Source: Alcaligenes faecalis (GTDB taxonomy: Bacteria; Pseudomonadota; Gammaproteobacteria; Burkholderiales; Burkholderiaceae_B). From it: a DNA stretch of 64,000 nucleotides. This document shows, piece after piece, positions 16,774 to 24,744 of this stretch (position 1 is its first letter; each line of letters starts with the position of its first letter). The stretch spans positions 2,108,001 to 2,172,000 of the forward strand of contig NZ_CP031012.1 in NCBI RefSeq assembly GCF_009497775.1. The letters are read 5' to 3'. Made by a program: the position numbers and the translations under genes. The notes under the pieces are model-generated. The model was not told the DNA's origin. It ran no database searches and was given only the letters and a program-made list of their open reading frames with translations.

Positions 16774-17511
16774 TTGTCTGAAAACGCTACGATTGCACGC
16801 CCCTCGGGTCGATCCGCTGCACAATGCCGTCCTATCGAACTGGTGACCGGTTTTACCCGTCACGCCGAAGGCTCGGTACTGATCCGCTTGGGTGAAACCC
16901 ATGTTCTGTGCAATGCCAGCGTGCTCGACAAAGTTCCTCCCTTTCTGAAAGGCAAGGAACAGGGCTGGGTCACGGCGGAATACGGCATGTTGCCTCGTTC
17001 CACGCACACTCGCTCGGACCGTGAAGCCGCCCGTGGCAAACAAAATGGCCGCACTCAGGAAATCCAGCGTCTGATCGGCCGCAGCCTGCGCGCCGTCTTC
17101 GATCTGAAAGCTCTGGGCGAGCGCACCATTCACATTGACTGCGACGTGCTGCAAGCCGACGGCGGCACCCGCTGCGCCAGCATCACGGGCGCCTGGGTTG
17201 CAGCCAGCCTGGCCGTACGTAGCCTGCAAGAGCAGGGCAAGCTGCAAGCCTCGCCCATTCTGGATCAACTGGCGGCCGTCTCGGTTGGTGTGTTTGAATC
17301 CAACCCTGTGCTGGATCTGGACTATCTGGAAGACTCCGCCTGCGGCGTGGACATGAATATCGTCATGACAGGCAGCGGCAATCTGGTGGAAGTGCAGGGC
17401 ACGGCCGAAGGCCAGACCTTTGCGCGTCCCACCTTGAACCGCTTGCTGGATCTGGCCGAGCAGGGCATTGCCGAGCTGATGCAAGCCCAGAAACAAGCCT
17501 TGCAGGGCTGA
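16774..17511 (+). CDS. rph: ribonuclease PH
   Basis: Phosphate-dependent 3'-5' exoribonuclease that trims the 3' ends of tRNA precursors; works as a hexamer in the cytoplasm. The 245-residue product carries the family motifs [51 protein letters not shown], the phosphate-site [16 protein letters not shown] and a C-terminal [19 protein letters not shown]. The start is most likely TTG 16774: GGAG lies seven bases upstream, and the length then equals that of known RNase PH. An ATG at 16693 would overlap the ATPase gene and add 27 non-conserved residues. Probably cotranscribed with the nuclease/ATPase pair and rdgB. Confidence 0.95.
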   Translation: MSENATIARPSGRSAAQCRPIELVTGFTRHAEGSVLIRLGETHVLCNASVLDKVPPFLKGKEQGWVTAEYGMLPRSTHTRSDREAARGKQNGRTQEIQRLIGRSLRAVFDLKALGERTIHIDCDVLQADGGTRCASITGAWVAASLAVRSLQEQGKLQASPILDQLAAVSVGVFESNPVLDLDYLEDSACGVDMNIVMTGSGNLVEVQGTAEGQTFARPTLNRLLDLAEQGIAELMQAQKQALQG

Positions 17512-17664
17512 TCACGATGAAACGGGTCTGTCCTGCTCCCTGCGCGATACCGCCAGGCAGCGGGACAAACCTCTATTGGGACGCCGTCCCATGCAGCACA
17601 CACTGCCTGGCACGGCGCCTTGCCATTTTTACTGAACAGGGCGCTTTGCCGCCTGCAGCGACTT

Positions 17665-18276
17665 ATGAACACTGAATCCAAGCGTGTAGTCCTGGCCTCC
17701 AACAATGCCGGCAAGCTCAAGGAGTTTTCCGCCATCCTGGCCCAGGCCGGTATCAGCATGGTTCCGCAAGGCCAATTGAACATTCCCGAGGCCGAGGAAC
17801 CCTTTGCCACTTTTATCGAGAATGCGCTGGCCAAGGCTCGTCATGCCAGCCAGCTAAGCGGCTTGCCCGCCTTGGCCGATGACTCCGGCCTCTGTGTGCG
17901 CGCCCTGGACGAAGCCCCCGGCGTGTACTCCGCGCGCTTTGCCGCCCGCGAACTGGGCGGAGAAAAGTCCGACTCTGCCAATAACGCCTTGCTGGTCCAG
18001 CGTCTGCAAGGACAAAGCGACCGCCGCGCCTGTTATGTGGCCGTTCTGGTGTATGTGCGCCATGCCCAGGACCCACGGCCCATCGTGATTGAAGGCGTCT
18101 GGGAAGGGGAGATTCAGGATCAGCCCGCTGGCGAGCACGGCTTTGGCTACGACCCCCACTTTTATCTGCCCGAGCTCCAGCAAACCGCGGCACAGCTCTC
18201 GCCGGAAGTGAAGAACAGGTACAGCCACCGGGCGCAAGCCATGCAAGCCTTGTTGACCCGTCTGGCCGCCGAGTAA
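17665..18276 (+). CDS. rdgB: dITP/XTP pyrophosphatase (Ham1 family)
   Basis: House-cleaning enzyme that hydrolyses ITP, dITP and XTP to monophosphates, keeping deaminated purines out of DNA and RNA. The 203-residue protein has SNNAGKLKEF near the N-terminus, ADDSGLCVRALDEAPGVYSARFA in the middle and FGYDPHFYLPE near the C-terminus, the three substrate and metal motifs of Ham1/RdgB. ATG 17665 starts MNTESKRVVLASNN; the in-frame ATG at 17620 adds 15 residues without a conserved match. A 153-base gap to rph shows nothing obvious. The stop is four bases before hemW, so the two are translationally coupled. rph-rdgB-hemW order is common in betaproteobacteria. Confidence 0.95.
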   Translation: MNTESKRVVLASNNAGKLKEFSAILAQAGISMVPQGQLNIPEAEEPFATFIENALAKARHASQLSGLPALADDSGLCVRALDEAPGVYSARFAARELGGEKSDSANNALLVQRLQGQSDRRACYVAVLVYVRHAQDPRPIVIEGVWEGEIQDQPAGEHGFGYDPHFYLPELQQTAAQLSPEVKNRYSHRAQAMQALLTRLAAE

Positions 18277-18280
18277 AAAC

Positions 18281-19495
18281 ATGACTGTTTTCTCTCCCGA
18301 GGTGCGCATCCGGCCTGGTTCCGGGCCTGCCACTCTGCTGCCCAGCCTGCCGCCCCTGTCCGTCTACGTGCACGTGCCCTGGTGTGTGCGCAAATGCCCG
18401 TACTGTGACTTCAACTCACACGAAGCACCGGCTGAACTGCCCGAAAACGAGTATCTGGACGCCTTGCAGGCCGATCTGGAACAAACCCTGCCGCTGGTCT
18501 GGGGCAGACAGGTAATCTCCGTGTTTATCGGTGGTGGCACGCCCAGCCTGCTGTCGGCCCAGGCGCTGGACCGCATGCTGGCCTTGCTGCGTTCCCATCT
18601 GAACCTGTTACCCGACGCAGAAATCACGCTCGAAGCCAATCCCGGTGCCTCGGAAGCCTCGCGCTTCATGGATTTTGCGCAAAGTGGCGTGAACCGAATT
18701 TCCTTGGGTATCCAGAGCTTTAACGATGAAGCCCTGCAAGCACTGGGCCGCATTCACGATAGCCTGCAAGCACGGCAAGCCATTGAAGCGGCCATGAAGG
18801 CCGTGGACCGTGTGAACCTGGATGTCATGTACGCCTTGCCGGGCCAGACGCCTGCGCAATCCGAGCAGGACATTTTGCAGGCCATGTCTTATGAGACAGA
18901 GCACTTGTCGCTCTACCATTTGACGCTGGAACCCAATACTGTCTTCGCCAAATACCCACCCGCCTTGCCCGATGACGACGATAGCGCCGCCATGCAGGAC
19001 CGCCTGATCGAGCTGACCGCCAGCCGTGGCTGGAACCAGTACGAGATCTCGGCCTACAGCAAGCGCGGTGGTCATAGCCGCCACAACCTGAATTACTGGG
19101 AGTTTGGCGACTATATCGGCATAGGCCCAGGGGCCCACGGCAAGCTGTCCTTTCATGACCGCATTATCCGTACCGCCACCACCCGCAGCCCGGCGCAATG
19201 GATGCAGAACGCCATCAAGCGCGACGGCAGCCACTATGCGCACAATGCCCGCGTCACGCCCAAGGACTTGCCCTTTGAGTTCATGCTGAACGTGCTGCGC
19301 CTGAAAGAGGGTGTCCCCTCGCAGTACTTCCAGGAGCGCACCGGTGTGCCGCTGGTGCAGATCCTGCCCGTGATCAAGCGCAATATCGAGAAAGGTTTGC
19401 TGGCTTCCGATCCGGTTCGTATTCGAACCACGGATTTAGGCTGGCGATTCTTAAATGATTTACAGGAAGCATTCCTTCCTGATGAAGGTTCCTGA
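18281..19495 (+). CDS. hemW: HemW, heme chaperone / radical SAM protein
   Basis: Radical SAM protein of 404 residues related to HemN but shown in other bacteria to bind heme and deliver it to respiratory proteins rather than oxidise coproporphyrinogen. The iron-sulfur ligands are Cys35, Cys39 and Cys42 in VPWCVRKCPYCDFNSH; the HemN-specific fourth cysteine and N-terminal extension are absent, which favours HemW. Other family motifs are FIGGGTPSLL, EANPGA, NRISLGIQSFNDEAL and GIGPGAHGK, plus a C-terminal HemN_C domain. It ends the rph-rdgB-hemW gene run; a 227-base regulatory gap follows before glnA. Confidence 0.93.
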   Translation: MTVFSPEVRIRPGSGPATLLPSLPPLSVYVHVPWCVRKCPYCDFNSHEAPAELPENEYLDALQADLEQTLPLVWGRQVISVFIGGGTPSLLSAQALDRMLALLRSHLNLLPDAEITLEANPGASEASRFMDFAQSGVNRISLGIQSFNDEALQALGRIHDSLQARQAIEAAMKAVDRVNLDVMYALPGQTPAQSEQDILQAMSYETEHLSLYHLTLEPNTVFAKYPPALPDDDDSAAMQDRLIELTASRGWNQYEISAYSKRGGHSRHNLNYWEFGDYIGIGPGAHGKLSFHDRIIRTATTRSPAQWMQNAIKRDGSHYAHNARVTPKDLPFEFMLNVLRLKEGVPSQYFQERTGVPLVQILPVIKRNIEKGLLASDPVRIRTTDLGWRFLNDLQEAFLPDEGS

Positions 19496-19524
19496 CATTT
19501 AATTGTTTATTTAAGACATTTTTT

Positions 19525-19575
19525 ATTGTGCATCTGCACAATTGCTCTACAATTAATTTCTGGTAAGTCCTATGC
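19525..19575 (+). promoter_or_regulatory. glnA upstream region: 18-base dyad and a sigma54-like -24/-12 element
   Basis: ATTGTGCA-TC-TGCACAAT (19525-19542) is a perfect dyad. Nineteen bases further, TGGTAAG-TCCT-ATGCC has GG (19562-19563) and GC (19574-19575) exactly ten bases apart, the spacing sigma54 requires, with 9 of the 12 consensus positions I compared matching TGGCACG-N4-TTGCW. glnA is a classic sigma54 gene. The dyad has half-sites in the reverse order from NtrC sites, so its binder is unknown. Confidence 0.4.
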
Positions 19576-19722
19576 CATAACTACTTTATCGGTATTGCGC
19601 TGTTTGGATCAGATTCAGTTGCAATCCCGATAAACGTAATTAAGACCTGCCGTAGTGGGTTACACAATGATCCGCGCCACTCCTCCTCACTTTTTGTTAA
19701 CGTCATTGACGCTGGAGTAACC

Positions 19723-21135
19723 ATGTCCTCCCCCGAAGATGTTCTGAAGATCATCGCCGAACGCGAAATCACGTTTGTCGATTTCCGCTTTACCGATACC
19801 CTGGGCCGTGAGCACCACTTGACCACCCCCGCACACGCGGTGGACGAGGATCGCTTTGAGTCTGGTGTCGCCTTTGACGGCTCTTCCTTGCCTGGCTGGA
19901 AAGGAATTGAAGCCTCGGACATGTTGCTCATCCCGGACGCCAAAACCGCCCGTATGGACCCGTTCCGTGAAGAGCCCACCCTGATTCTGACCTGCGATGT
20001 GGTCGAGCCTTCCGATCTGAAAGGTTACGACCGCGACCCACGTTCGCTGGCCAAGCGTGCTGAAGCCTACCTGCGCTCCAGCGGTTTGGGCGATACCGCG
20101 TACTTTGGTCCCGAGCCAGAATTCTTCGTGTTCGACGGTATTACCTGGAACGACGATATGTCGGGCAGCTTCGTGAAGATTCGCTCCGACGAAGCTCCCT
20201 GGTCGCGTGGTCTGGAACTCAATGGCAACAACCTGGGTCACCGTCCTGGCGTCAAAGGCGGTTACGTTCCTGTTTCGCCTACCGACTCCTTTGCAGACCT
20301 GCGCTCCGAAATGTGTTTGCTGCTGGAACAGCAGGGCGTTCCTGTTGAAATCCACCACCACGAAGTGGCAGCCCCCGGCCAGCTGGAAATCGGTACTCGC
20401 TTCTCGACCCTGGTCGAGCGCGCAGACTGGAACCAGATCATGAAGTACACCATCCATAACGTGGCTCACGTGTATGGCAAAACGGCTACTTTCATGCCCA
20501 AGCCTGTGGTCGGTGACAACGGTTCCGGCATGCACGTGCACCAGTCCATCTGGAAAGACGGCCAGAACTTGTTTGCCGGTAACGAATACGCCGGTCTGTC
20601 CGAGTTCGCGCTGTTCTACATTGGCGGCATCATCAAGCACGCCCGTGCCCTGAACGCCATCACCAACCCCACGACCAACTCCTACAAGCGTCTGGTTCCG
20701 CATTTTGAAGCTCCGGTCAAACTGGCGTACTCCGCCCGTAACCGTTCGGCTTCGATCCGCATTCCTTACGTCAGCAACCCCAAGGCACGTCGTGTGGAAG
20801 CCCGCTTCCCCGATCCAATGGCCAACCCATACCTGGCTTTCTCGGCCTTGATGATGGCTGGTCTGGACGGTGTGCAGAACAAGATTCACCCCGGCGATGC
20901 AGCCGACAAGAACTTGTACGATCTGCCACCCGAAGAAGATGCAAAAATCCCAACCGTTTGTGTGTCGCTGGAACAAGCGATCGAGTCCCTGGACAAAGAT
21001 CGCGAATTCCTGACCCGTGGCGGTGTGTTCAGCAATGAAATGCTGGACGCCTTCATCGAGCTGAAACAAGCCGAAATCACTCGTCTGCGTATGGTTCCGC
21101 ATCCGGTCGAATTCGACATGTACTACAGCCTGTAA
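19723..21135 (+). CDS. glnA: glutamine synthetase type I (GSI-beta)
   Basis: ATP-dependent synthesis of glutamine from glutamate and ammonia, the main entry of ammonium nitrogen; dodecamer in the cytoplasm. The 470-residue protein matches GSI end to end: [44 protein letters not shown], the [10 protein letters not shown] catalytic segment and [17 protein letters not shown]. Tyr399 in NLYDLPPEE is the adenylylation site, marking the beta subgroup controlled by GlnE. Unlike in many relatives, no ntrBC genes follow; a terminator comes next. A sigma54-like element lies about 150 bases upstream, suggesting nitrogen control. Confidence 0.97.
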   Translation: MSSPEDVLKIIAEREITFVDFRFTDTLGREHHLTTPAHAVDEDRFESGVAFDGSSLPGWKGIEASDMLLIPDAKTARMDPFREEPTLILTCDVVEPSDLKGYDRDPRSLAKRAEAYLRSSGLGDTAYFGPEPEFFVFDGITWNDDMSGSFVKIRSDEAPWSRGLELNGNNLGHRPGVKGGYVPVSPTDSFADLRSEMCLLLEQQGVPVEIHHHEVAAPGQLEIGTRFSTLVERADWNQIMKYTIHNVAHVYGKTATFMPKPVVGDNGSGMHVHQSIWKDGQNLFAGNEYAGLSEFALFYIGGIIKHARALNAITNPTTNSYKRLVPHFEAPVKLAYSARNRSASIRIPYVSNPKARRVEARFPDPMANPYLAFSALMMAGLDGVQNKIHPGDAADKNLYDLPPEEDAKIPTVCVSLEQAIESLDKDREFLTRGGVFSNEMLDAFIELKQAEITRLRMVPHPVEFDMYYSL

Positions 21136-21170
21136 GATCGAAGGCGCTGGCTTTGGCCAGTACGATCCAA

Positions 21171-21198
21171 AAGAGCGGCTTTCGAGCCGCTCTTTTTA
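21171..21198 (+). terminator. glnA terminator
   Basis: AGAGCGGCT, a TTCG tetraloop, AGCCGCTCT and a T run, about 35 bases after the glnA stop codon. Confidence 0.92.
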
Positions 21199-21246
21199 TT
21201 CTGCCCTCGGACGATTACCATACGCAGTCACCCACCCCTTATCGTC

Positions 21247-21717
21247 ATGGAAGTAAAGATGGACCTGGTTTTTCAATGGAAAAGGCTGGACGATCTGTCC
21301 ACGCGGGAAATGTACACAATCATCCAGGCGCGCGAAGCGGTGTTTGTGGTGGAGCAGGAGTGTGCTTACCAGGATGTGGACGGCCTGGATCTGGATTCCT
21401 GGCATTTGTCCATACTCAAGGACGGCGAACTGGCTGCGTATGCCCGTGTTGTTGAACCTGGCTTCAAGTATGAAGAGCCTTCCATTGGCCGTGTCCTGAC
21501 CCTGGCCAAGTTCCGCAGCCTGAAAATCGGCTATGCGCTGGTGGCTGAGGCGATCCGTTTTACGGAAGCCCGCTATCCTGGCGCAGGCATACGCATTGGC
21601 GCACAAGCGCATTTGCAGAAGTTCTACGGTTCTTTAGGGTTTGAACCTGTGGGCGAAATCTACGACGAGGACGGCATTCCTCATATTGATATGGTCAAAG
21701 CGGCCGTCATTGCTTGA
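21247..21717 (+). CDS. ElaA-type GNAT N-acetyltransferase
   Basis: Small acyl-CoA-dependent acetyltransferase of 156 residues in the ElaA subfamily of GNAT. The conserved start region REMYTIIQAREAVFVVEQ with ECAYQDVDGLD is the ElaA signature, and IGAQAHLQKFYGSLGFEPVG with DEDGIPHIDM closes the acetyl-CoA fold; E. coli ElaA has nearly the same wording. The natural substrate of ElaA is not established. Two starts are possible: ATG 21247, or ATG 21259 preceded by GGAAG; the latter gives a length closer to the family. It stands alone after the glnA terminator and is convergent with a LysR gene six bases away. Confidence 0.85.
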   Translation: MEVKMDLVFQWKRLDDLSTREMYTIIQAREAVFVVEQECAYQDVDGLDLDSWHLSILKDGELAAYARVVEPGFKYEEPSIGRVLTLAKFRSLKIGYALVAEAIRFTEARYPGAGIRIGAQAHLQKFYGSLGFEPVGEIYDEDGIPHIDMVKAAVIA

Positions 21718-21723
21718 TAAAGC

Positions 21724-22653
21724 CTACTGCTCACTCGACCCAGGCAAGGTAAAAATATCAGTTTGCGCCTTCAGATACTCGATCAAGGCACGTGCCGAGT
21801 TCGACAAATGCCGTCTATGCGTATACGCCAGTACCAGACGCAAAGGGGCGGGAGGCAAGGGCAGGGGAACCGAGACCAGACGCCCTTGGGCAATCTCTTT
21901 TTCACATCCTTGCTGCACCAGAATCGCAAAACCCAGCCCTTTAACCGCAGCGGCTCCTGCCAGCAAGCCGCTATTCACACAAAAACGGCTGGGGACATTC
22001 AGAATTTGAAAGCGACCATCGGGTAAGACAAACTGCCAGGCCTGGCCATCCAAAGCCGTGTCAGTCGTAATGCAGGGCAAATGCTCCAACTCTTCCAGAC
22101 TGCTGGGCATGCCGTATTGCTCGATCAAAGCAGGCGCGGCCACAACCTGACAATCAAAAGAGCACAACTCCTGCACCACCAGGCTGCTGTCCGGCAACGC
22201 ACCCCGGCACATCAGTAAAGCCAGATCAAAATCCTGCGTCAGCACACCTGGGCCTTCCAGATTGGTCTGACAATGCAGCTCCAGATCCGGATGTTGCGCC
22301 GCAAAATCCGCCAGAACACCCCCCAATAAAAACGGCCCCACCTCGGAGGGGATGCAAATCCGCAAGCGTCCCGACAAACGGGTACGCTGATCCAGTAAAT
22401 CCTGTTCGGCCTGCTTTAACGCTCCCCACCAGGGCTGCACGGTATCGAACAAGCCTTGGCCCACGCTGGTCAGGCGCAATTGCCGGGAACTGCGTTCCAG
22501 CAAACGCTGGCCAATCTGCCGCTCCAGTTGCGCCACATAGCGGCTGACATTTGAGGTGGGCAAATCCAGCACCTGGGCGGCGGCCGTAAAACTACCGCTT
22601 TCAGCGACCTGGACAAAAACCCGCAAGGCATTCAGATTCAGCTGGGAAGTCAT
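21724..22653 (-). CDS. LysR-family regulator of the divergent MFS gene
   Basis: Transcription factor of 309 residues with an N-terminal winged helix (LNALRVFVQVAESGSFTAAAQVLDLPTSNVSRYVAQLE, residues about 6-45) and a two-lobed effector domain. The PTSNVSRYVAQLE helix places it in the CrgA/AaeR-like branch, in which many members respond to aromatic acids. It is divergent from the MFS gene at 22756, and the 102-base gap carries a perfect nested dyad, so it most likely controls that gene and itself. The effector is unknown. Convergent with the ElaA gene, whose stop is six bases away. Confidence 0.88.
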   Translation of the reverse strand: MTSQLNLNALRVFVQVAESGSFTAAAQVLDLPTSNVSRYVAQLERQIGQRLLERSSRQLRLTSVGQGLFDTVQPWWGALKQAEQDLLDQRTRLSGRLRICIPSEVGPFLLGGVLADFAAQHPDLELHCQTNLEGPGVLTQDFDLALLMCRGALPDSSLVVQELCSFDCQVVAAPALIEQYGMPSSLEELEHLPCITTDTALDGQAWQFVLPDGRFQILNVPSRFCVNSGLLAGAAAVKGLGFAILVQQGCEKEIAQGRLVSVPLPLPPAPLRLVLAYTHRRHLSNSARALIEYLKAQTDIFTLPGSSEQ

Positions 22654-22663
22654 GGAATTATCC

Positions 22664-22713
22664 CGGTTTTGATAATTTAATATTCAAATTATAGAGACTA
22701 CATATCAAAACCG
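22664..22713. promoter_or_regulatory. nested dyad in the LysR/MFS divergent promoter
   Basis: Outer arms CGGTTTTGATA (22664-22674) and TATCAAAACCG (22703-22713) are perfect 11-base inverted repeats. Inside lies ATAATTT (22672-22678) and AAATTAT (22686-22692), seven bases apart, which also fits the T-N11-A form of LysR boxes. The position midway between divergent genes is typical of LysR operators. Confidence 0.65.
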
Positions 22714-22755
22714 CGAAAAATTAGGCTAGAGGCTTCTTTCTTTATACGTATCGCC

Positions 22756-23940
22756 ATGTCTGACTCTGAAGTGTTACGCCCCCGACTGCGTGCCCGTGCC
22801 GTGTCTTTTATCCAGTTTGTTCATGCTCTGGAATTCATGGCCTTGACGCCTTTATTTGTCTGGATGGCAGTGGACTTTGATGTTCCTGCTACCTACGCCG
22901 GATATGCCGCCTCTGCCTATATGGGAGCCGCCGCTTTATCGGGCGTACTGGCTGCTCGCTGGATGCACCGGGCAGCGTTAAAGCCATTACTGTTGCTGGC
23001 TCTGGTTCTTCTGGCTGTGCTCACGGCTTTGGGCGCTGTCAGCTCTGAATTTGGGCTGTTTATCCTGTTGCGTCTGGGGGCCGGTTTGCTGGGTGGTTTT
23101 TTGATGAGCGCCGCCCTGACTTTGCTGCTGAACGGCATGAGTGCCGAACAACGGACCGACGCAATTGCGATTGTGGTCAGCGCATTTGCCCTGGTCAGCA
23201 TCGCCGGAATGCCTGCGACCTTGTTCATCGCCGTCGAAATGGGCTGGCGTATCGCCTTGCTGGTTCTGGCTGGGCTCAGCCTCCTGGCCTGCCTGATCGC
23301 GTACTTTTACTTGCCGAATCAAGCCTCAAGCAATGTCAAACCCGAGTTCACCGCCTTGGGCAAAGCTGCCTGGTCCTGGCTAGGCCTGCCTGCCATTGCA
23401 CAAGCTGGTTCTTTATTGCTGATTCCCGTCTTGATCCCCGTGCTGGCTCTGCGCTACGGCACGCAACTGTCTGAAATGCCGCTGGTTTTCATCCTGGGCG
23501 GAGTTGCCGCCTTGCTGGCCTCACGCCTATCCGCCTTGGGGATCAAGAAATGGGGGGAAGCCTTCACGGCTGATATTGGGACTTTCCTGCTACTGGCCGC
23601 CTTGCTCGTACTGGCGACAGGCTGGGGTTCCGCCCTGGGCTTCATGATTCTGTTCATGGCAGGCAGCTATACCCGGCTGGTTTGTGCCAGCGCCGCCAGC
23701 GCCAGCTATCCCACGCCAGCCCAGCGTGGCCGCTTCATGGCTTTGCAAACCACGGGCAACCACATCGCCAGTTTCATCGCTTTGGCAACCCCGTCCCTGA
23801 TTCTAGGGAATCAGGAAATCTCCAACACCGCTCTGAACGCCTTGCTGATACTGACCGCCTGCGTGGCTCTGGCTTTGCCTTTAATGATGCGCTTTGTCGC
23901 TATAAGGCCTGCGTCAGCAATGAACAAACCAGCAGGCTGA
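22756..23940 (+). CDS. MFS transporter under LysR control
   Basis: Inner-membrane major facilitator of 394 residues with twelve hydrophobic segments. It starts VSFIQFVHALEFMALTPLFVWMA and shows a helix 4-5 region with RLGAGLLGGFLMSAALTLLL; motif A is weak, so substrate family cannot be set. Sugar- or aromatic-efflux (AraJ/YdhP-like) proteins have similar architecture. Control by the divergent LysR gene is likely from the shared dyad. The gene ends ten bases before the convergent ferric ABC transporter operon with no visible terminator between them. Confidence 0.78.
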   Translation: MSDSEVLRPRLRARAVSFIQFVHALEFMALTPLFVWMAVDFDVPATYAGYAASAYMGAAALSGVLAARWMHRAALKPLLLLALVLLAVLTALGAVSSEFGLFILLRLGAGLLGGFLMSAALTLLLNGMSAEQRTDAIAIVVSAFALVSIAGMPATLFIAVEMGWRIALLVLAGLSLLACLIAYFYLPNQASSNVKPEFTALGKAAWSWLGLPAIAQAGSLLLIPVLIPVLALRYGTQLSEMPLVFILGGVAALLASRLSALGIKKWGEAFTADIGTFLLLAALLVLATGWGSALGFMILFMAGSYTRLVCASAASASYPTPAQRGRFMALQTTGNHIASFIALATPSLILGNQEISNTALNALLILTACVALALPLMMRFVAIRPASAMNKPAG

Positions 23941-23949
23941 ACGCCACAA

Positions 23950-24744
23950 TCAGGAAACTCCTGCGGCGGGCTCACCACGCAAAAAGGCCTGAGCCCGCTG
24001 TGCCATGATGGCTTCGCGACGAATGAAGTCCGCCACAAAATCATTCACTGGACGATGGTGCAAGCTGTAGGGCGTATCCCACTGGATGATCTTGCCAGCC
24101 TGCATCACGCCAATACGATCAGCAATCGCAAACGCTTCGGCCTGGTTATGGGTCACCAGAATCGCGGTAATGCCTGCGCTTTTCAGGATATCGCGCACCT
24201 CAAACGCCAAGCGCTCGCGGGTATCCACGTCCAGATTGGAAAAAGGTTCATCCAGCAACAGCAGGGAAGGTTTGGGAGCCAAGGCCCGTGCCAAGGCCAC
24301 GCGTTGTTGCTGACCACCCGACAATTCATGCGGATAGCGCTGCGCCAAACGAGCCAGGTCCACCAGTTCCAGCATTTCCAGCACTCGTGCCTGACGCTGG
24401 GTTTTATCCCATTTACGCAGACCGAACGCCACGTTCTTTTCTACCGTCAGGTGAGGAAAGAGGGCGTAATCCTGGAACATCATGCCCACATGACGATCTT
24501 CCGGCGGCACTTGCTGAGACACAGCTGACAAGACACGGCCATTCAATAGAATATGCCCGGCCCGCAAAGGCTCGAAACCGGCAATCGCCCGCAAAACCGT
24601 CGTCTTGCCACAGCCCGATGCGCCTAGCAGACAGCCAATTTCCCCTTGGGGCAAATGCAGGCTGAGCTGGTCAACAACTGGCCGAAAGCCTTCGGACGTT
24701 TCGTAAGACAGGGTAATTGCCTGCAAATCCAGAAAATCGTTCAT
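23950..24744 (-). CDS. fbpC: ferric iron ABC transporter ATP-binding protein FbpC-like
   Basis: ATPase of a periplasmic Fe(III) importer, 264 residues. Walker A LGASGCGKTT is near residue 41, the Q-loop segment is MMFQDYALFPHLTV, signature LSGGQQQRVALARAL and Walker B LLLLDEPFSNLD, with a final THNQAEAF switch. It lacks the long C-terminal TOBE-type regulatory extension present in 350-residue FbpC proteins, so it is a short version. The start overlaps the permease stop (ATGA), showing coupling. The operon is fbpA-fbpB-fbpC read leftward behind a Fur box. Thiamine or spermidine transport is less likely given that box and the binding protein. Confidence 0.85.
   Translation of the reverse strand: MNDFLDLQAITLSYETSEGFRPVVDQLSLHLPQGEIGCLLGASGCGKTTVLRAIAGFEPLRAGHILLNGRVLSAVSQQVPPEDRHVGMMFQDYALFPHLTVEKNVAFGLRKWDKTQRQARVLEMLELVDLARLAQRYPHELSGGQQQRVALARALAPKPSLLLLDEPFSNLDVDTRERLAFEVRDILKSAGITAILVTHNQAEAFAIADRIGVMQAGKIIQWDTPYSLHHRPVNDFVADFIRREAIMAQRAQAFLRGEPAAGVS

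Noticed and set aside
19525..19542. Dyad considered as an NtrC binding site
   Set aside because: NtrC half-sites run TGCAC first then GTGCA with a longer centre; here the order is reversed with a two-base centre.
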